Positions 7,228 to 12,689 of a DNA stretch of 12,689 bases are shown here, piece after piece; the first letter of the stretch is position 1, and every line of letters begins with the position of its first letter. Both the position numbers and the translations under genes were made by a program. The notes under the pieces were generated by a model. It searched no databases. It saw only the letters and a program-made list of their open reading frames with translations, and was not told where the DNA came from. This DNA is from an uncultured Bacteroidales bacterium. GTDB taxonomy: Bacteria > Bacteroidota > Bacteroidia > Bacteroidales > UBA932. The DNA lies in NCBI GenBank assembly GCA_945983015.1, contig CAMFSN010000044.1:1-12689 (forward strand), in the 5' to 3' direction.

Positions 7228-7253
7228 CAGTGTGTTAGTGAACTAATACACTG
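7228..7253. promoter_or_regulatory. Dyad operator, probable YtrA-type GntR binding site
   Basis: Arms cagtgtgttagt (7228-7239) and actaatacactg (7242-7253) are complementary at 11 of 12 positions, the remaining pair being G:T, with a 2-nt centre. The outer agtgt...acact half-sites and inner tagt/acta resemble operators described for the YtrA subfamily of GntR repressors. A regulator of that subfamily is encoded in the same operon (8966-9310). The dyad abuts the -7 box and covers the predicted transcription start, so binding would block initiation. Autoregulation is inferred. Confidence 0.7.
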
Positions 7254-7293
7254 TTTTTGTTTATAAATGTTTCGCCCTGCGAAAACTGAGAGT

Positions 7294-8121
7294 ATGATAA
7301 AAATTAATGAATTAGGGTTCAGCTACGGCCAAGTTCGAGTGCTGGACAACATTACACTCTCCCTTGAAAATGGAAAGATTTACGGTCTTCTGGGAGAGAA
7401 CGGAGTGGGCAAAACCACACTTCTAAGCCTGCTCTGCGGTCTGAAAAAAGCCCAGAGCGGCACCATCTTTATCGATGGGAAAAATCCTTTCAATAGAGAA
7501 AGCAGTCTTCTTTCGGACATATACTACCTGAGCGACGAATGTGCTCCGATGAATATGAGAGCCAGGACTTACGCAGAGAACTACGGGAAGTTCTGGGAAA
7601 AATTCGAATTGGCAAAGTTCAAAGAGATTATGGAGCTGCTGGAAGTCAGTGTCGAGCAGCAAATGAACAAAATGTCACTTGGCCAGCTGAAAAAAGTCTA
7701 TATCAGCTTCGCTTTGGCGACAAATGCCAGGTATATCTTAATGGATGAACCGACCAACGGGCTGGATATCCCTTCAAAGGCTCAGTTCCGCAAGGCCGTG
7801 ACCAAGTACACCTGGGACGATACCTGCATAGTTATCTCCACGCACCAGGCCAGAGATCTGGAGAATATCATCGACCCTATCATTATTCTGGATAAGAAAG
7901 AAGTCTTGCTGAACGCCTCGCTGGAGGAGATTTCTTCCAAACTTTTCTTCTACTATGGCTCCGACCCTTTGGAGAATGCCCTATATTGCGAGATGATTCC
8001 TGGAGGGAACATCCAGGTGAGCCTCAACCAGAGCGGAGAGGAGAGCAAGGTGAATATCGAGGCTCTTTTCAACACCGTCCACAAGCACAAGGAACTTGTC
8101 AAATCCATCTTTAGCAAATAG
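7294..8121 (+). CDS. ABC transporter ATP-binding subunit
   Basis: This 275-residue nucleotide-binding subunit powers the permease encoded just downstream, at the cytoplasmic face of the inner membrane. Walker A is GENGVGKTT (34-42), the signature is MSLGQ (127-131), Walker B is YILMDEPTNGLD (147-158) with catalytic Glu152, and the H-loop is STH with His184. The region where a Q-loop glutamine is expected reads YYLSDECAP (77-85), so the Gln may be replaced. The signature lacks the second glycine of LSGGQ, which is frequent in this ABC-2 subclass. I chose ATG 7294 because family members begin with MIKI-type sequence. An in-frame ATG at 7267 would add nine unrelated residues. A 6-nt gap leads to the permease. 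With the GntR gene this forms a typical YtrA-controlled exporter operon. The substrate is unknown. Confidence 0.92.
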   Translation: MIKINELGFSYGQVRVLDNITLSLENGKIYGLLGENGVGKTTLLSLLCGLKKAQSGTIFIDGKNPFNRESSLLSDIYYLSDECAPMNMRARTYAENYGKFWEKFELAKFKEIMELLEVSVEQQMNKMSLGQLKKVYISFALATNARYILMDEPTNGLDIPSKAQFRKAVTKYTWDDTCIVISTHQARDLENIIDPIIILDKKEVLLNASLEEISSKLFFYYGSDPLENALYCEMIPGGNIQVSLNQSGEESKVNIEALFNTVHKHKELVKSIFSK

Positions 8122-8127
8122 GAAGTT

Positions 8128-8964
8128 ATGAGCAATCAAGATATTTTTTCTTTCAAAAGAGCCGGCAAGTATTTCGTTTCTGACCTGAAAACCTGCTGGT
8201 CAAGCTATGGACTGAACTTTATCAGCATATGTATGATAGCCCCTCTGGCCGTCTATCTGGTAACTATCCTGAATAACCTGATCTTCCTTCAGGAATGGAG
8301 TGGGCCAGGGGTCATACTCAGAGCCATTATTTTCGGAGTAGCCATAGTGGTGCTGGGCATATCCCAACCTACCAGATGCTATGGCAGAATCACCGAGAAG
8401 CAATTCGGATCCTTCTATCTGTCTCTGCCAGCTTCCAGACTAGAGAAATTCCTGAGTATGATCATAATAAGCGTCATTATCACACCTCTGCTCGGAATAG
8501 GTTCATATCTGCTCATCGACAGTCTTATCTGCCTTATAGATAAAAGCTGTGGGGATAATCTTATATATACCATTTCCAACATCTACAGTGTCTTATCCGA
8601 GGAACTGATTCCAAGGATTTCCGAAGCAGGAGACATAGAAGTCGCCTCAGTGATGGGAGTAGTGAAGAAATTGACTAATCCTCTCCTTTATATCGATGAC
8701 TTTATCGGCTGCATTCTGCCATTCCTTCTGGGTGCCCTGTGCTTTAAGAAGAACAAGGTGGTGAAAACCATACTCTGCATAATTGCCGCATCCATTGTCT
8801 TGTCCTTCGCGACTGCTCCATTCACCAATGAATTTCCATTCGATGGAGAGCAGATGATTTCCTTCTTCAGCCATATCGACATAATCGATACTGTCAGCGA
8901 CACGGTGGTCAACCTGATACTGCTTGTAGCCATTTATTTCAGGATTAAAGAAATACAGCATTAA
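8128..8964 (+). CDS. ABC-2 type transporter permease subunit
   Basis: This 278-residue membrane partner of the preceding ATPase has about six hydrophobic segments at roughly 28-48, 61-80, 107-135, 190-206, 212-231 and 256-272. Between the second and third lies YLSLPASRLEKFLS (97-110), a motif seen in many Bacteroidota ABC-2 permeases. A polar stretch at about 138-185 between the third and fourth segments could face outside. It starts 6 nt after the ATPase stop and ends 1 nt before the GntR start, so cotranscription is near certain. Two copies of each subunit would be expected in the complex. Transported substrate is unknown. Related GntR-linked systems are associated with cell-envelope stress, which is only suggestive here. 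Confidence 0.88.
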   Translation: MSNQDIFSFKRAGKYFVSDLKTCWSSYGLNFISICMIAPLAVYLVTILNNLIFLQEWSGPGVILRAIIFGVAIVVLGISQPTRCYGRITEKQFGSFYLSLPASRLEKFLSMIIISVIITPLLGIGSYLLIDSLICLIDKSCGDNLIYTISNIYSVLSEELIPRISEAGDIEVASVMGVVKKLTNPLLYIDDFIGCILPFLLGALCFKKNKVVKTILCIIAASIVLSFATAPFTNEFPFDGEQMISFFSHIDIIDTVSDTVVNLILLVAIYFRIKEIQH

Positions 8965-8965
8965 T

Positions 8966-9310
8966 ATGGAATTCGACAACAACAAAGCCATCTTCCTTCA
9001 AATCTGCGACTCCATCTACGAGCGTATTCTCAAAGGGAGCCTGACTGAGGAACAGAGAATTCCTTCTGTCAGAGAATACGGGGCGGAGATAGGGGTGAAC
9101 CCTAACACGGTGATGAGAGCCTACGAGAAATTGACTGAAGAGGGGGTAATATATAACAAGAGAGGCATCGGCTACTTTATCTGCCCCGATGCCAGGAAAA
9201 AGGTTCTGGAAAAGGAAAGAGAGTACTTTTTGAATAAAGAATTGCCACTAATCAGACAAAAAATGGCTTTACTGGGCATAGACTTCGACGAATTAAAGAA
9301 TTTTTCCTAA
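8966..9310 (+). CDS. GntR-family transcriptional regulator, YtrA subfamily
   Basis: This is a 114-residue repressor-type DNA-binding protein. The winged helix spans about residues 9-72, with IPSVREYGAEIGVNPNTVMRAYEKLTEEGVI as the recognition core and KRGIGYFI as the wing. The remaining 40 residues are a short charged helical tail rather than a ligand-binding FCD or UTRA domain. That size and layout define the YtrA subfamily, whose genes usually neighbour ABC transporters. It is third in the operon, starting 1 nt after the permease stop, instead of leading it. The dyad at 7228-7253 is its probable operator, which makes a feedback loop. The signal that releases it cannot be read from sequence. 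Confidence 0.93.
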   Translation: MEFDNNKAIFLQICDSIYERILKGSLTEEQRIPSVREYGAEIGVNPNTVMRAYEKLTEEGVIYNKRGIGYFICPDARKKVLEKEREYFLNKELPLIRQKMALLGIDFDELKNFS

Positions 9311-9330
9311 ATTAGGTAAAATTTTTTAGG

Positions 9331-10752
9331 ATGTCTACTGTTTTAACTATACTTTATATAACACTTATCGCCACCATTTTCTATGTGGTGCTAAAAGAGC
9401 GACGGGAACCGACAGAGACCATTGCCTGGATTCTCATCACTCTTTTAGTGCCCATAGTGGGCGTAATAGCCTACTTTCTCTTCGGCAGGAGTTACCGCAA
9501 GAGCCGACAGTTCAGCTATAGCGATGAGACCGTGAATAAACGTATAATGAACATCTGTGAGATTCAGCTTAACGAGATAGACAAGCAGGAATACTCAGAG
9601 TTGAGGCATAAGAACTTCGTTACCCTTATGCTAAACAACGGTAACGCCCCCTTGGGAATATCCAACCGTATTAAAATTCTAAACAATGGCTACGAATGCT
9701 TCCCATCCATTTTCAAAGACCTTCAGGATGCAAAAGAATTCATACACATAGAGGTCTTCGGGATAGAGAGCGGACAATTGTTCGAAAAACTATTGGCCAT
9801 ACTCCGCGAAAGGGCTCAAGCCGGAGTGGAAGTCAGGGTCATCTACGACTGCGTGGGCAGCAGAGCCCTTAAGCGCAGGGATATGAAAAGGATGCAGAAG
9901 GCCGGAATCAAGGCCTACAGCTATATGCCTATCTGGATGCCTCATTTCGCAAATAAGTTCAATTACAGGAATCACCGTAAGATTATAGTAATAGATGGCA
10001 AAGTGGGATATACCGGAGGGATGAATATCGCCGACAGATATCTGACCGGAACGAAAAGAGGCATTTGGAGAGATACCCAGATAAGGGTGGAAGGCCAATC
10101 CGTGAACCTGCTGAATACCATCTTCGTCAACGACTGGTCCTTCGTCTCTAACGGAGAACTGCTCTATGACGACAAATACTACCCTAACAGCAGCATAAGC
10201 GATATCCTCCCTATGCAGATAGCCATCTCCGGACCGGACTCCCCTCACGCCAGCATAATGCAGGCTTATTTTGCCGCTATAGGAAGCGCTAAGAAATACA
10301 TCTACATCTCCACTCCATACCTGCTGCCTAACCAAGCCATATTGACAGCCCTGCAGGTAGCAGCCCTTAGCGGAGTGGACGTGCGCATTCTCATCCCCGT
10401 GCGTGGGGACAATATCCTGGTAGCCTGGGCCGGATACTCCTACATAGACAGCCTGCTGGAAGCCGGAGTATCAGTGTACTTATACAAAAAAGGCTTCAAC
10501 CACTCCAAGTTCTTCGTCATCGACGACGAGATGTGCTCCATAGGTTCGGCCAATCTTGACTATCGCAGCTTCGACATCGACTTCGAAGTCCAGGCGATGA
10601 TCTACGACAAGGGCAGCTCCCTGGAATTGAAATCCTATTTCCTTAAAGACCTTGAAGACAGCGAACTTATCACTGTAGAAAACTGGAACGACAGACCGCG
10701 TATCAGTAAAATAATGGAGCCCCTGGCCAGACTGTTCGGCTTTTTGTTCTAA
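9331..10752 (+). CDS. cls: Cardiolipin synthase-like phospholipase D family enzyme
   Basis: This 473-residue membrane enzyme is expected to join two phosphatidylglycerol molecules into cardiolipin and glycerol at the inner membrane. Two N-terminal membrane segments (about 3-20 and 32-52) precede two phospholipase D domains. Each has a complete HKD motif: HRKIIVIDGKVGYTGG (His215, Lys217, Asp222) and HSKFFVIDDEMCSIGSAN (His391, Lys393, Asp398). Length and architecture match bacterial ClsA. It begins 20 nt after the GntR stop. That gap holds a short palindrome, cctaaattagg (9306-9316), but no TAnnTTTG box, so it is probably the fourth gene of the ABC-GntR operon. If so, cardiolipin production would rise together with the transporter. 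Enzyme family is secure. Cardiolipin as product is inferred. Confidence 0.93.
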   Translation: MSTVLTILYITLIATIFYVVLKERREPTETIAWILITLLVPIVGVIAYFLFGRSYRKSRQFSYSDETVNKRIMNICEIQLNEIDKQEYSELRHKNFVTLMLNNGNAPLGISNRIKILNNGYECFPSIFKDLQDAKEFIHIEVFGIESGQLFEKLLAILRERAQAGVEVRVIYDCVGSRALKRRDMKRMQKAGIKAYSYMPIWMPHFANKFNYRNHRKIIVIDGKVGYTGGMNIADRYLTGTKRGIWRDTQIRVEGQSVNLLNTIFVNDWSFVSNGELLYDDKYYPNSSISDILPMQIAISGPDSPHASIMQAYFAAIGSAKKYIYISTPYLLPNQAILTALQVAALSGVDVRILIPVRGDNILVAWAGYSYIDSLLEAGVSVYLYKKGFNHSKFFVIDDEMCSIGSANLDYRSFDIDFEVQAMIYDKGSSLELKSYFLKDLEDSELITVENWNDRPRISKIMEPLARLFGFLF

Positions 10753-10790
10753 ATGTAAAGCAAATCTTGGCAAAGGCAAGTTCTGCTTGG

Positions 10791-10821
10791 TTGACGACCT
10801 GCTGCTTTAGGTATATTATTG
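10791..10821 (+). promoter_or_regulatory. Candidate promoter of the XRE regulator gene
   Basis: A TTG (10791-10793), 20 nt of spacer and TATTATTG (10814-10821) match the Bacteroidota promoter with one mismatch in the -7 box. The predicted start near 10828 leaves about 17 nt before the ATG at 10845. Confidence 0.45.
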
Positions 10822-10846
10822 CATGTTTCATTTCGTGTAATAATAT
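10813..10846. repeat. Inverted repeat spanning the -7 box and start codon of the XRE gene, possible operator
   Basis: Arms atattattgca (10813-10823) and tgtaataatat (10836-10846) pair over 11 positions with one G:T, around a 12-nt centre. The left arm contains the -7 box and the right arm runs into the ATG. It could be an autoregulatory operator for the XRE protein. In a read-through transcript from the cls operon it would instead hide the start codon. Arms are AT-rich, so chance is possible. Confidence 0.4.
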
Positions 10847-11252
10847 GACAGACACACAAATAAGCATTAACGTAGCAAAAGCCAGAGAGGCTATGCATCT
10901 GACTCAGGAAGAGATGGCCAATGTCCTCGGCATCTCAAGACAAGCATATGGCAATCTCGAAAGAGGCAAAACCACACTATTAAACAAACAGCTCCCCAGG
11001 ATAGCAGAAGTATGCGGAATCAGCCTGGACAAACTTTGTATGGGTTATGATACTAATCTAAATCCTGAGAAATTACAGGAAGAATTGAAAGAAAGGACTC
11101 AACAACTCGAATACTCCGAAAGGGAAAGAGAAAAGATGCAGCTTAAGCTGGAAGGTCTGGAGCAGACCCTGCATAGCCAGCAGGAGCACATAGATAGTCT
11201 CAGAAACCTGACCACTATCCTGAACTACCACCTGGAAAACAGGGAGAAATAA
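10845..11252 (+). CDS. XRE-family helix-turn-helix protein with C-terminal coiled coil
   Basis: This is a 135-residue DNA-binding protein. Residues about 8-65 form a Cro/C1-type helix-turn-helix: KAREAMHLTQEEMANVLGISRQAYGNLERGKT, followed by LPRIAEVCGISLDKL. Residues about 73-128 are dense in Glu, Lys, Arg, Gln and Leu with heptad-like spacing, indicating a coiled coil that probably drives dimerisation or binds a partner. I chose ATG 10845 because it directly precedes MTDTQISINVAKARE, whereas upstream in-frame residues from 10767 are Cys-rich and unlike the family. It has a candidate promoter of its own and is 92 nt beyond cls. No toxin, phage or restriction gene lies next to it in this window, so its target is unknown. 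The role is inferred from fold only. Confidence 0.85.
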   Translation: MTDTQISINVAKAREAMHLTQEEMANVLGISRQAYGNLERGKTTLLNKQLPRIAEVCGISLDKLCMGYDTNLNPEKLQEELKERTQQLEYSEREREKMQLKLEGLEQTLHSQQEHIDSLRNLTTILNYHLENREK

Positions 11253-11275
11253 TAAACTGCCACAGCCCTTAGTCC

Positions 11276-11297
11276 GCACGGGCGCTCTCACCCGTGC
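11276..11297. repeat. GC-rich hairpin downstream of the XRE gene
   Basis: Arms gcacggg (11276-11282) and cccgtgc (11291-11297) pair perfectly around an 8-nt loop, 23 nt after the XRE stop. No U-tract follows, so it is not a standard intrinsic terminator, but it could protect or end the transcript. A second inverted pair, ccggag (11297-11302) and ctccgg (11331-11336), starts at its right edge. A near-direct repeat, tccgaaaagga (11317-11327) and tccggaaaagga (11332-11343), overlaps that. Confidence 0.45.
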
Positions 11298-11354
11298 CGG
11301 AGGAGTATTGTGCCTATCCGAAAAGGAATTCTCCGGAAAAGGATGACATGACTT

Positions 11355-11417
11355 AAACGCAAAAAAAGGCCGAAATTTTGCGTTTCGGGCCAAATATTTA
11401 GCAAAAACGCAAAAAAA
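11355..11417. repeat. Nested inverted and direct repeats in the non-coding gap
   Basis: Arms aaacgcaaaa (11355-11364) and ttttgcgttt (11376-11385) are a perfect 10-bp inverted repeat. The 13-mer aaacgcaaaaaaa occurs at 11355-11367 and again at 11405-11417, 50 nt apart. No credible gene lies between 11253 and about 11449, and these repeats with the hairpins at 11276-11336 are what that stretch holds. They may be debris of a mobile or REP-like element near the transposase-family gene, though this is inference. Confidence 0.5.
11361..11391 (-). terminator. Intrinsic terminator reading on the minus strand
   Basis: On the minus strand GGCCCGAAA (11391-11383), a 7-nt loop and TTTCGGCC (11375-11368) form an 8-bp stem with one bulged C, followed at once by seven T (11367-11361). 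This is a textbook stem plus U-tract. It would stop transcripts coming from the transposase-family gene and the antiporter remnant. Confidence 0.65.
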
Positions 11418-11449
11418 CAGCCAAAAATTGCTCTTACGCTAAGGTAAAC

Positions 11450-11608
11450 CGAGATTGCCCCCACATTGCCGAACACAATTCCAAGCACTATGAATGCCAG
11501 TAGCGTCGGCAAACCTATCCTCGCGGAAATGTTGTTCAACACCACACAGTTCAGGAATACAAGCACTATCAGTATCAGGAAAAGACTCGTTATATCACTC
11601 GTATCTAT
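11450..11608 (-). pseudogene. 5' remnant of a monovalent cation/proton antiporter gene (CPA/NhaP2-like)
   Basis: About 53 residues read like the N-terminus of a potassium or sodium/proton antiporter: TSDITSLFLILIVLVFLN, then ISARIGLPTLLAFIVLG and IVFGNVGAI, i.e. the first helix plus the conserved R-[FIL]-G-[IVL]-P motif region. The codon expected to be the initiating ATG, just before GAT ACG AGT, reads ATA (11608-11606). After about 11450 the frame runs into the repeat-rich AT tract with no antiporter similarity. Intact antiporters have several hundred more residues, so this is a truncated, probably dead gene. It lies between the transposase-family gene and the minus-strand terminator. The exact family (NhaP2/CvrA versus another CPA) is uncertain. 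Confidence 0.6.
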
Positions 11609-11678
11609 GTAAAAACACAATATATCTTGTAATTTACTATGGGATAATATGTAAATGATTGAGGCTTGCCGAATAGAG

Positions 11679-12587
11679 TTAAGCAAACATCGAATCAAGC
11701 AATTCGATAGAAATTTTCAACAATCTGGATAATTGCTTATTACCGGCGTTGAAATCGAAATGCAATGTACGGGCCAATTCCATTTTCAATTGAGCAGGAA
11801 GTTCCGAGAGCTTTACTATACCATAGTTTGCTTTTGCAATTCTTGTAGCAACAACATACAAGTCATTATCATTGTAATAAATGGATTCTCCGATTGACTT
11901 TGCAATCTCTGAAAAGGACTCCACATTCTTTGAGATGATATAGAAATACTGTTTTGCATCCTTGAACAATTGCTCTGATGCAGAAATATTACAATATTGC
12001 AACGGAGAAATGTACCCCTGCACGGTTGGAATATCCTTGTGCTTATCGAATGACCTCGAGCGCATGAGCTTACGTACAACTTTGACACCCAGTTTCTCAG
12101 AAGATAATGATTCCAACTGCCTCGGTATAGGATTGAAGTAGTATGCACTTGTGCCCCACGGATATGAAAAAGGGGTATGATTATCGTTCACGACAAATCC
12201 ATTGCGGTTCACATAGGCGACTGCATTTCTGAAATATGAAAGATCGTCAATAGGAAACAACTTGATGGAGAAGTCTTTCTCAAAATATTCTTTGCCGAAA
12301 TATCTGCGCAAATGTTTCGAAAAACAATCAAAGAATTCCATAATCCTTGTCTGATGGCCACCTATCACGAAATGGAAGTGATTGCTCATTATCTGAAAGG
12401 CGTATAAGCTAAGTTCCGAAAATTCCATTTTACAAATAGCAAGAATGGTCATCGCATCCCTGTAATCGTCAGTTTTCGAAAAGATAATCGGATGATTCTC
12501 AGGTGTATTAACGTTGAAAATAGCACCTAACGAAAGGAATTGTAACTCACAATCCTGTTCTCTGTAAATGAAGCCTACATTTTTCAT
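11679..12587 (-). CDS. Y1 (HUH) transposase-family protein, IS200/RAYT-like
   Basis: This 302-residue protein has a Y1 transposase domain in its N-terminal half. The metal-binding HUH motif is MSNHFHFV (His70, His72), and the likely nucleophile is Tyr125 in NAVAYVNRNGF (121-131), followed by a Tyr/Pro/Trp-rich segment (SYPWGTSAYYF) like that of REP-associated tyrosine transposases. It is longer than IS200 TnpA (about 150 residues). The extra C-terminal half ends in LARTLHFDFNAGNKQLSRLLKI (271-292), which resembles a helix-turn-helix. Such enzymes nick and join single-stranded DNA at hairpins. I chose ATG 12585-12587, since the only earlier in-frame start is a TTG at 12599. Codon use is visibly more AT-rich than upstream genes, suggesting transfer. 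No partner TnpB is present. Whether it is an active element or a single-copy resident gene cannot be told here. Confidence 0.8.
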   Translation of the reverse strand: MKNVGFIYREQDCELQFLSLGAIFNVNTPENHPIIFSKTDDYRDAMTILAICKMEFSELSLYAFQIMSNHFHFVIGGHQTRIMEFFDCFSKHLRRYFGKEYFEKDFSIKLFPIDDLSYFRNAVAYVNRNGFVVNDNHTPFSYPWGTSAYYFNPIPRQLESLSSEKLGVKVVRKLMRSRSFDKHKDIPTVQGYISPLQYCNISASEQLFKDAKQYFYIISKNVESFSEIAKSIGESIYYNDNDLYVVATRIAKANYGIVKLSELPAQLKMELARTLHFDFNAGNKQLSRLLKISIELLDSMFA

Positions 12588-12623
12588 AGTCCAAATCAAA
12601 TAAGTAAAATACGAAGTTTCAGA

Positions 12624-12654
12624 TTAAACATAGTTTAACAATGCCAGAAGGCAT
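12624..12654. repeat. Tandem small hairpins in the leader of the transposase-family gene
   Basis: ttaaac-ata-gtttaa (12624-12638) and atgcc-agaa-ggcat (12641-12654) are two perfect short hairpins 2 nt apart, between the candidate promoter and the ATG at 12587. They could be a leader structure or a transposase-recognised end. Confidence 0.4.
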
Positions 12655-12678
12655 AATTGATAAAGTTTAAGTACACAG

Positions 12679-12686
12679 CAAATATA
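12679..12686 (-). promoter_or_regulatory. Candidate -7 box for the transposase-family gene
   Basis: On the minus strand this reads TATATTTG, a perfect TAnnTTTG. The predicted start near 12672 gives a leader of about 85 nt containing the two hairpins. The -33 region lies outside the window. Confidence 0.45.
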
Positions 12687-12689
12687 CCC

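Noticed and set aside
7267..7293. Earlier ATG for the ABC ATPase
   Set aside because: It adds nine residues (MFRPAKTES) unlike family N-termini. MIKINELGFSYG from 7294 is the standard opening.
9790..10335. 181-codon minus-strand open frame inside cls
   Set aside because: Antisense to the conserved phospholipase D core. Coding evidence is all on the plus strand.
10759..10787. Hairpin after cls (agcaaatcttg / caagttctgct)
   Set aside because: Two mismatches in 11 pairs and no U-tract. Too weak to call a terminator.
10767..10844. Upstream open extension of the XRE gene
   Set aside because: The Cys/Ala-rich extension overlaps the promoter and dyad. The helix-turn-helix family start fits ATG 10845.
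11073..11393. Minus-strand open frame opposite the XRE 3' half and the repeats
   Set aside because: Shadow frame crossing the repeats, with low-complexity Leu/Phe-rich translation and no family.
11253..11449. CRISPR-like direct repeats
   Set aside because: Only two copies of a 13-mer, with no regular spacer series and no cas genes.

Overview
The window looks like a chromosomal segment from a member of the Bacteroidales (phylum Bacteroidota). Two kinds of evidence support this. Several intergenic regions carry the Bacteroidota promoter signature TAnnTTTG, in one case with a TTTG box 19 nt upstream. Protein families typical of the phylum are also present: a DUF4199 membrane protein beside a DPM1-type glycosyltransferase, an ABC-2 permease with the SLPASRLEKFLS motif, and a VWA lipoprotein. 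No species can be named. No tRNA, rRNA or CRISPR array was seen.

Layout. (1) Positions 1-1579, minus strand: 3'-truncated thrS (threonyl-tRNA synthetase). Its TGS domain is almost entirely missing, while the editing and catalytic domains are intact. (2) Positions 1600-1629: two face-away TATATTTG promoters that form a perfect inverted repeat. One serves thrS and the other serves a DUF4199 membrane protein followed by a DPM1/GtrB-like polyprenyl-phosphate glycosyltransferase (1655-3154). (3) That pair converges on a minus-strand trio (5908-3151): a Stealth-family sugar-phosphate transferase, a family-2 glycosyltransferase and a CDF metal-cation transporter. The converging stop codons overlap inside the 6-nt loop of a perfect 10-bp hairpin. 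(4) Positions 5991-7178: a lipoprotein with a carboxypeptidase-regulatory-like domain and a von Willebrand A domain. (5) Positions 7197-10752: a tightly packed operon of ABC ATPase, ABC-2 permease, YtrA-type GntR repressor and cardiolipin synthase-like phospholipase D enzyme. It has a near-perfect Bacteroidota promoter followed at once by a 12+12 dyad resembling a YtrA operator. (6) Positions 10845-11252: a small XRE-family DNA-binding protein with a coiled-coil tail. (7) Positions 11253-12689: a more AT-rich, repeat-filled and decayed stretch. It holds stacked inverted repeats, the 5' remnant of a monovalent cation/proton antiporter gene whose start codon reads ATA, and a gene for a Y1 (HUH, IS200/RAYT-like) transposase-family protein.

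Functionally, most of the window concerns the cell envelope. It encodes surface-glycan building (DPM1-like GT, GT2, Stealth), metal export, a surface lipoprotein and a probably autoregulated ABC/phospholipid operon. The clearest oddities are the TGS-less ThrRS, the shared stop-codon hairpin that gives both converging proteins a K-S-E-aromatic C-terminus, and the promoter/operator of the ABC-GntR-Cls operon. I found no clear new multi-gene defence or mobile system. The last 1.4 kb is the most rearranged-looking part.
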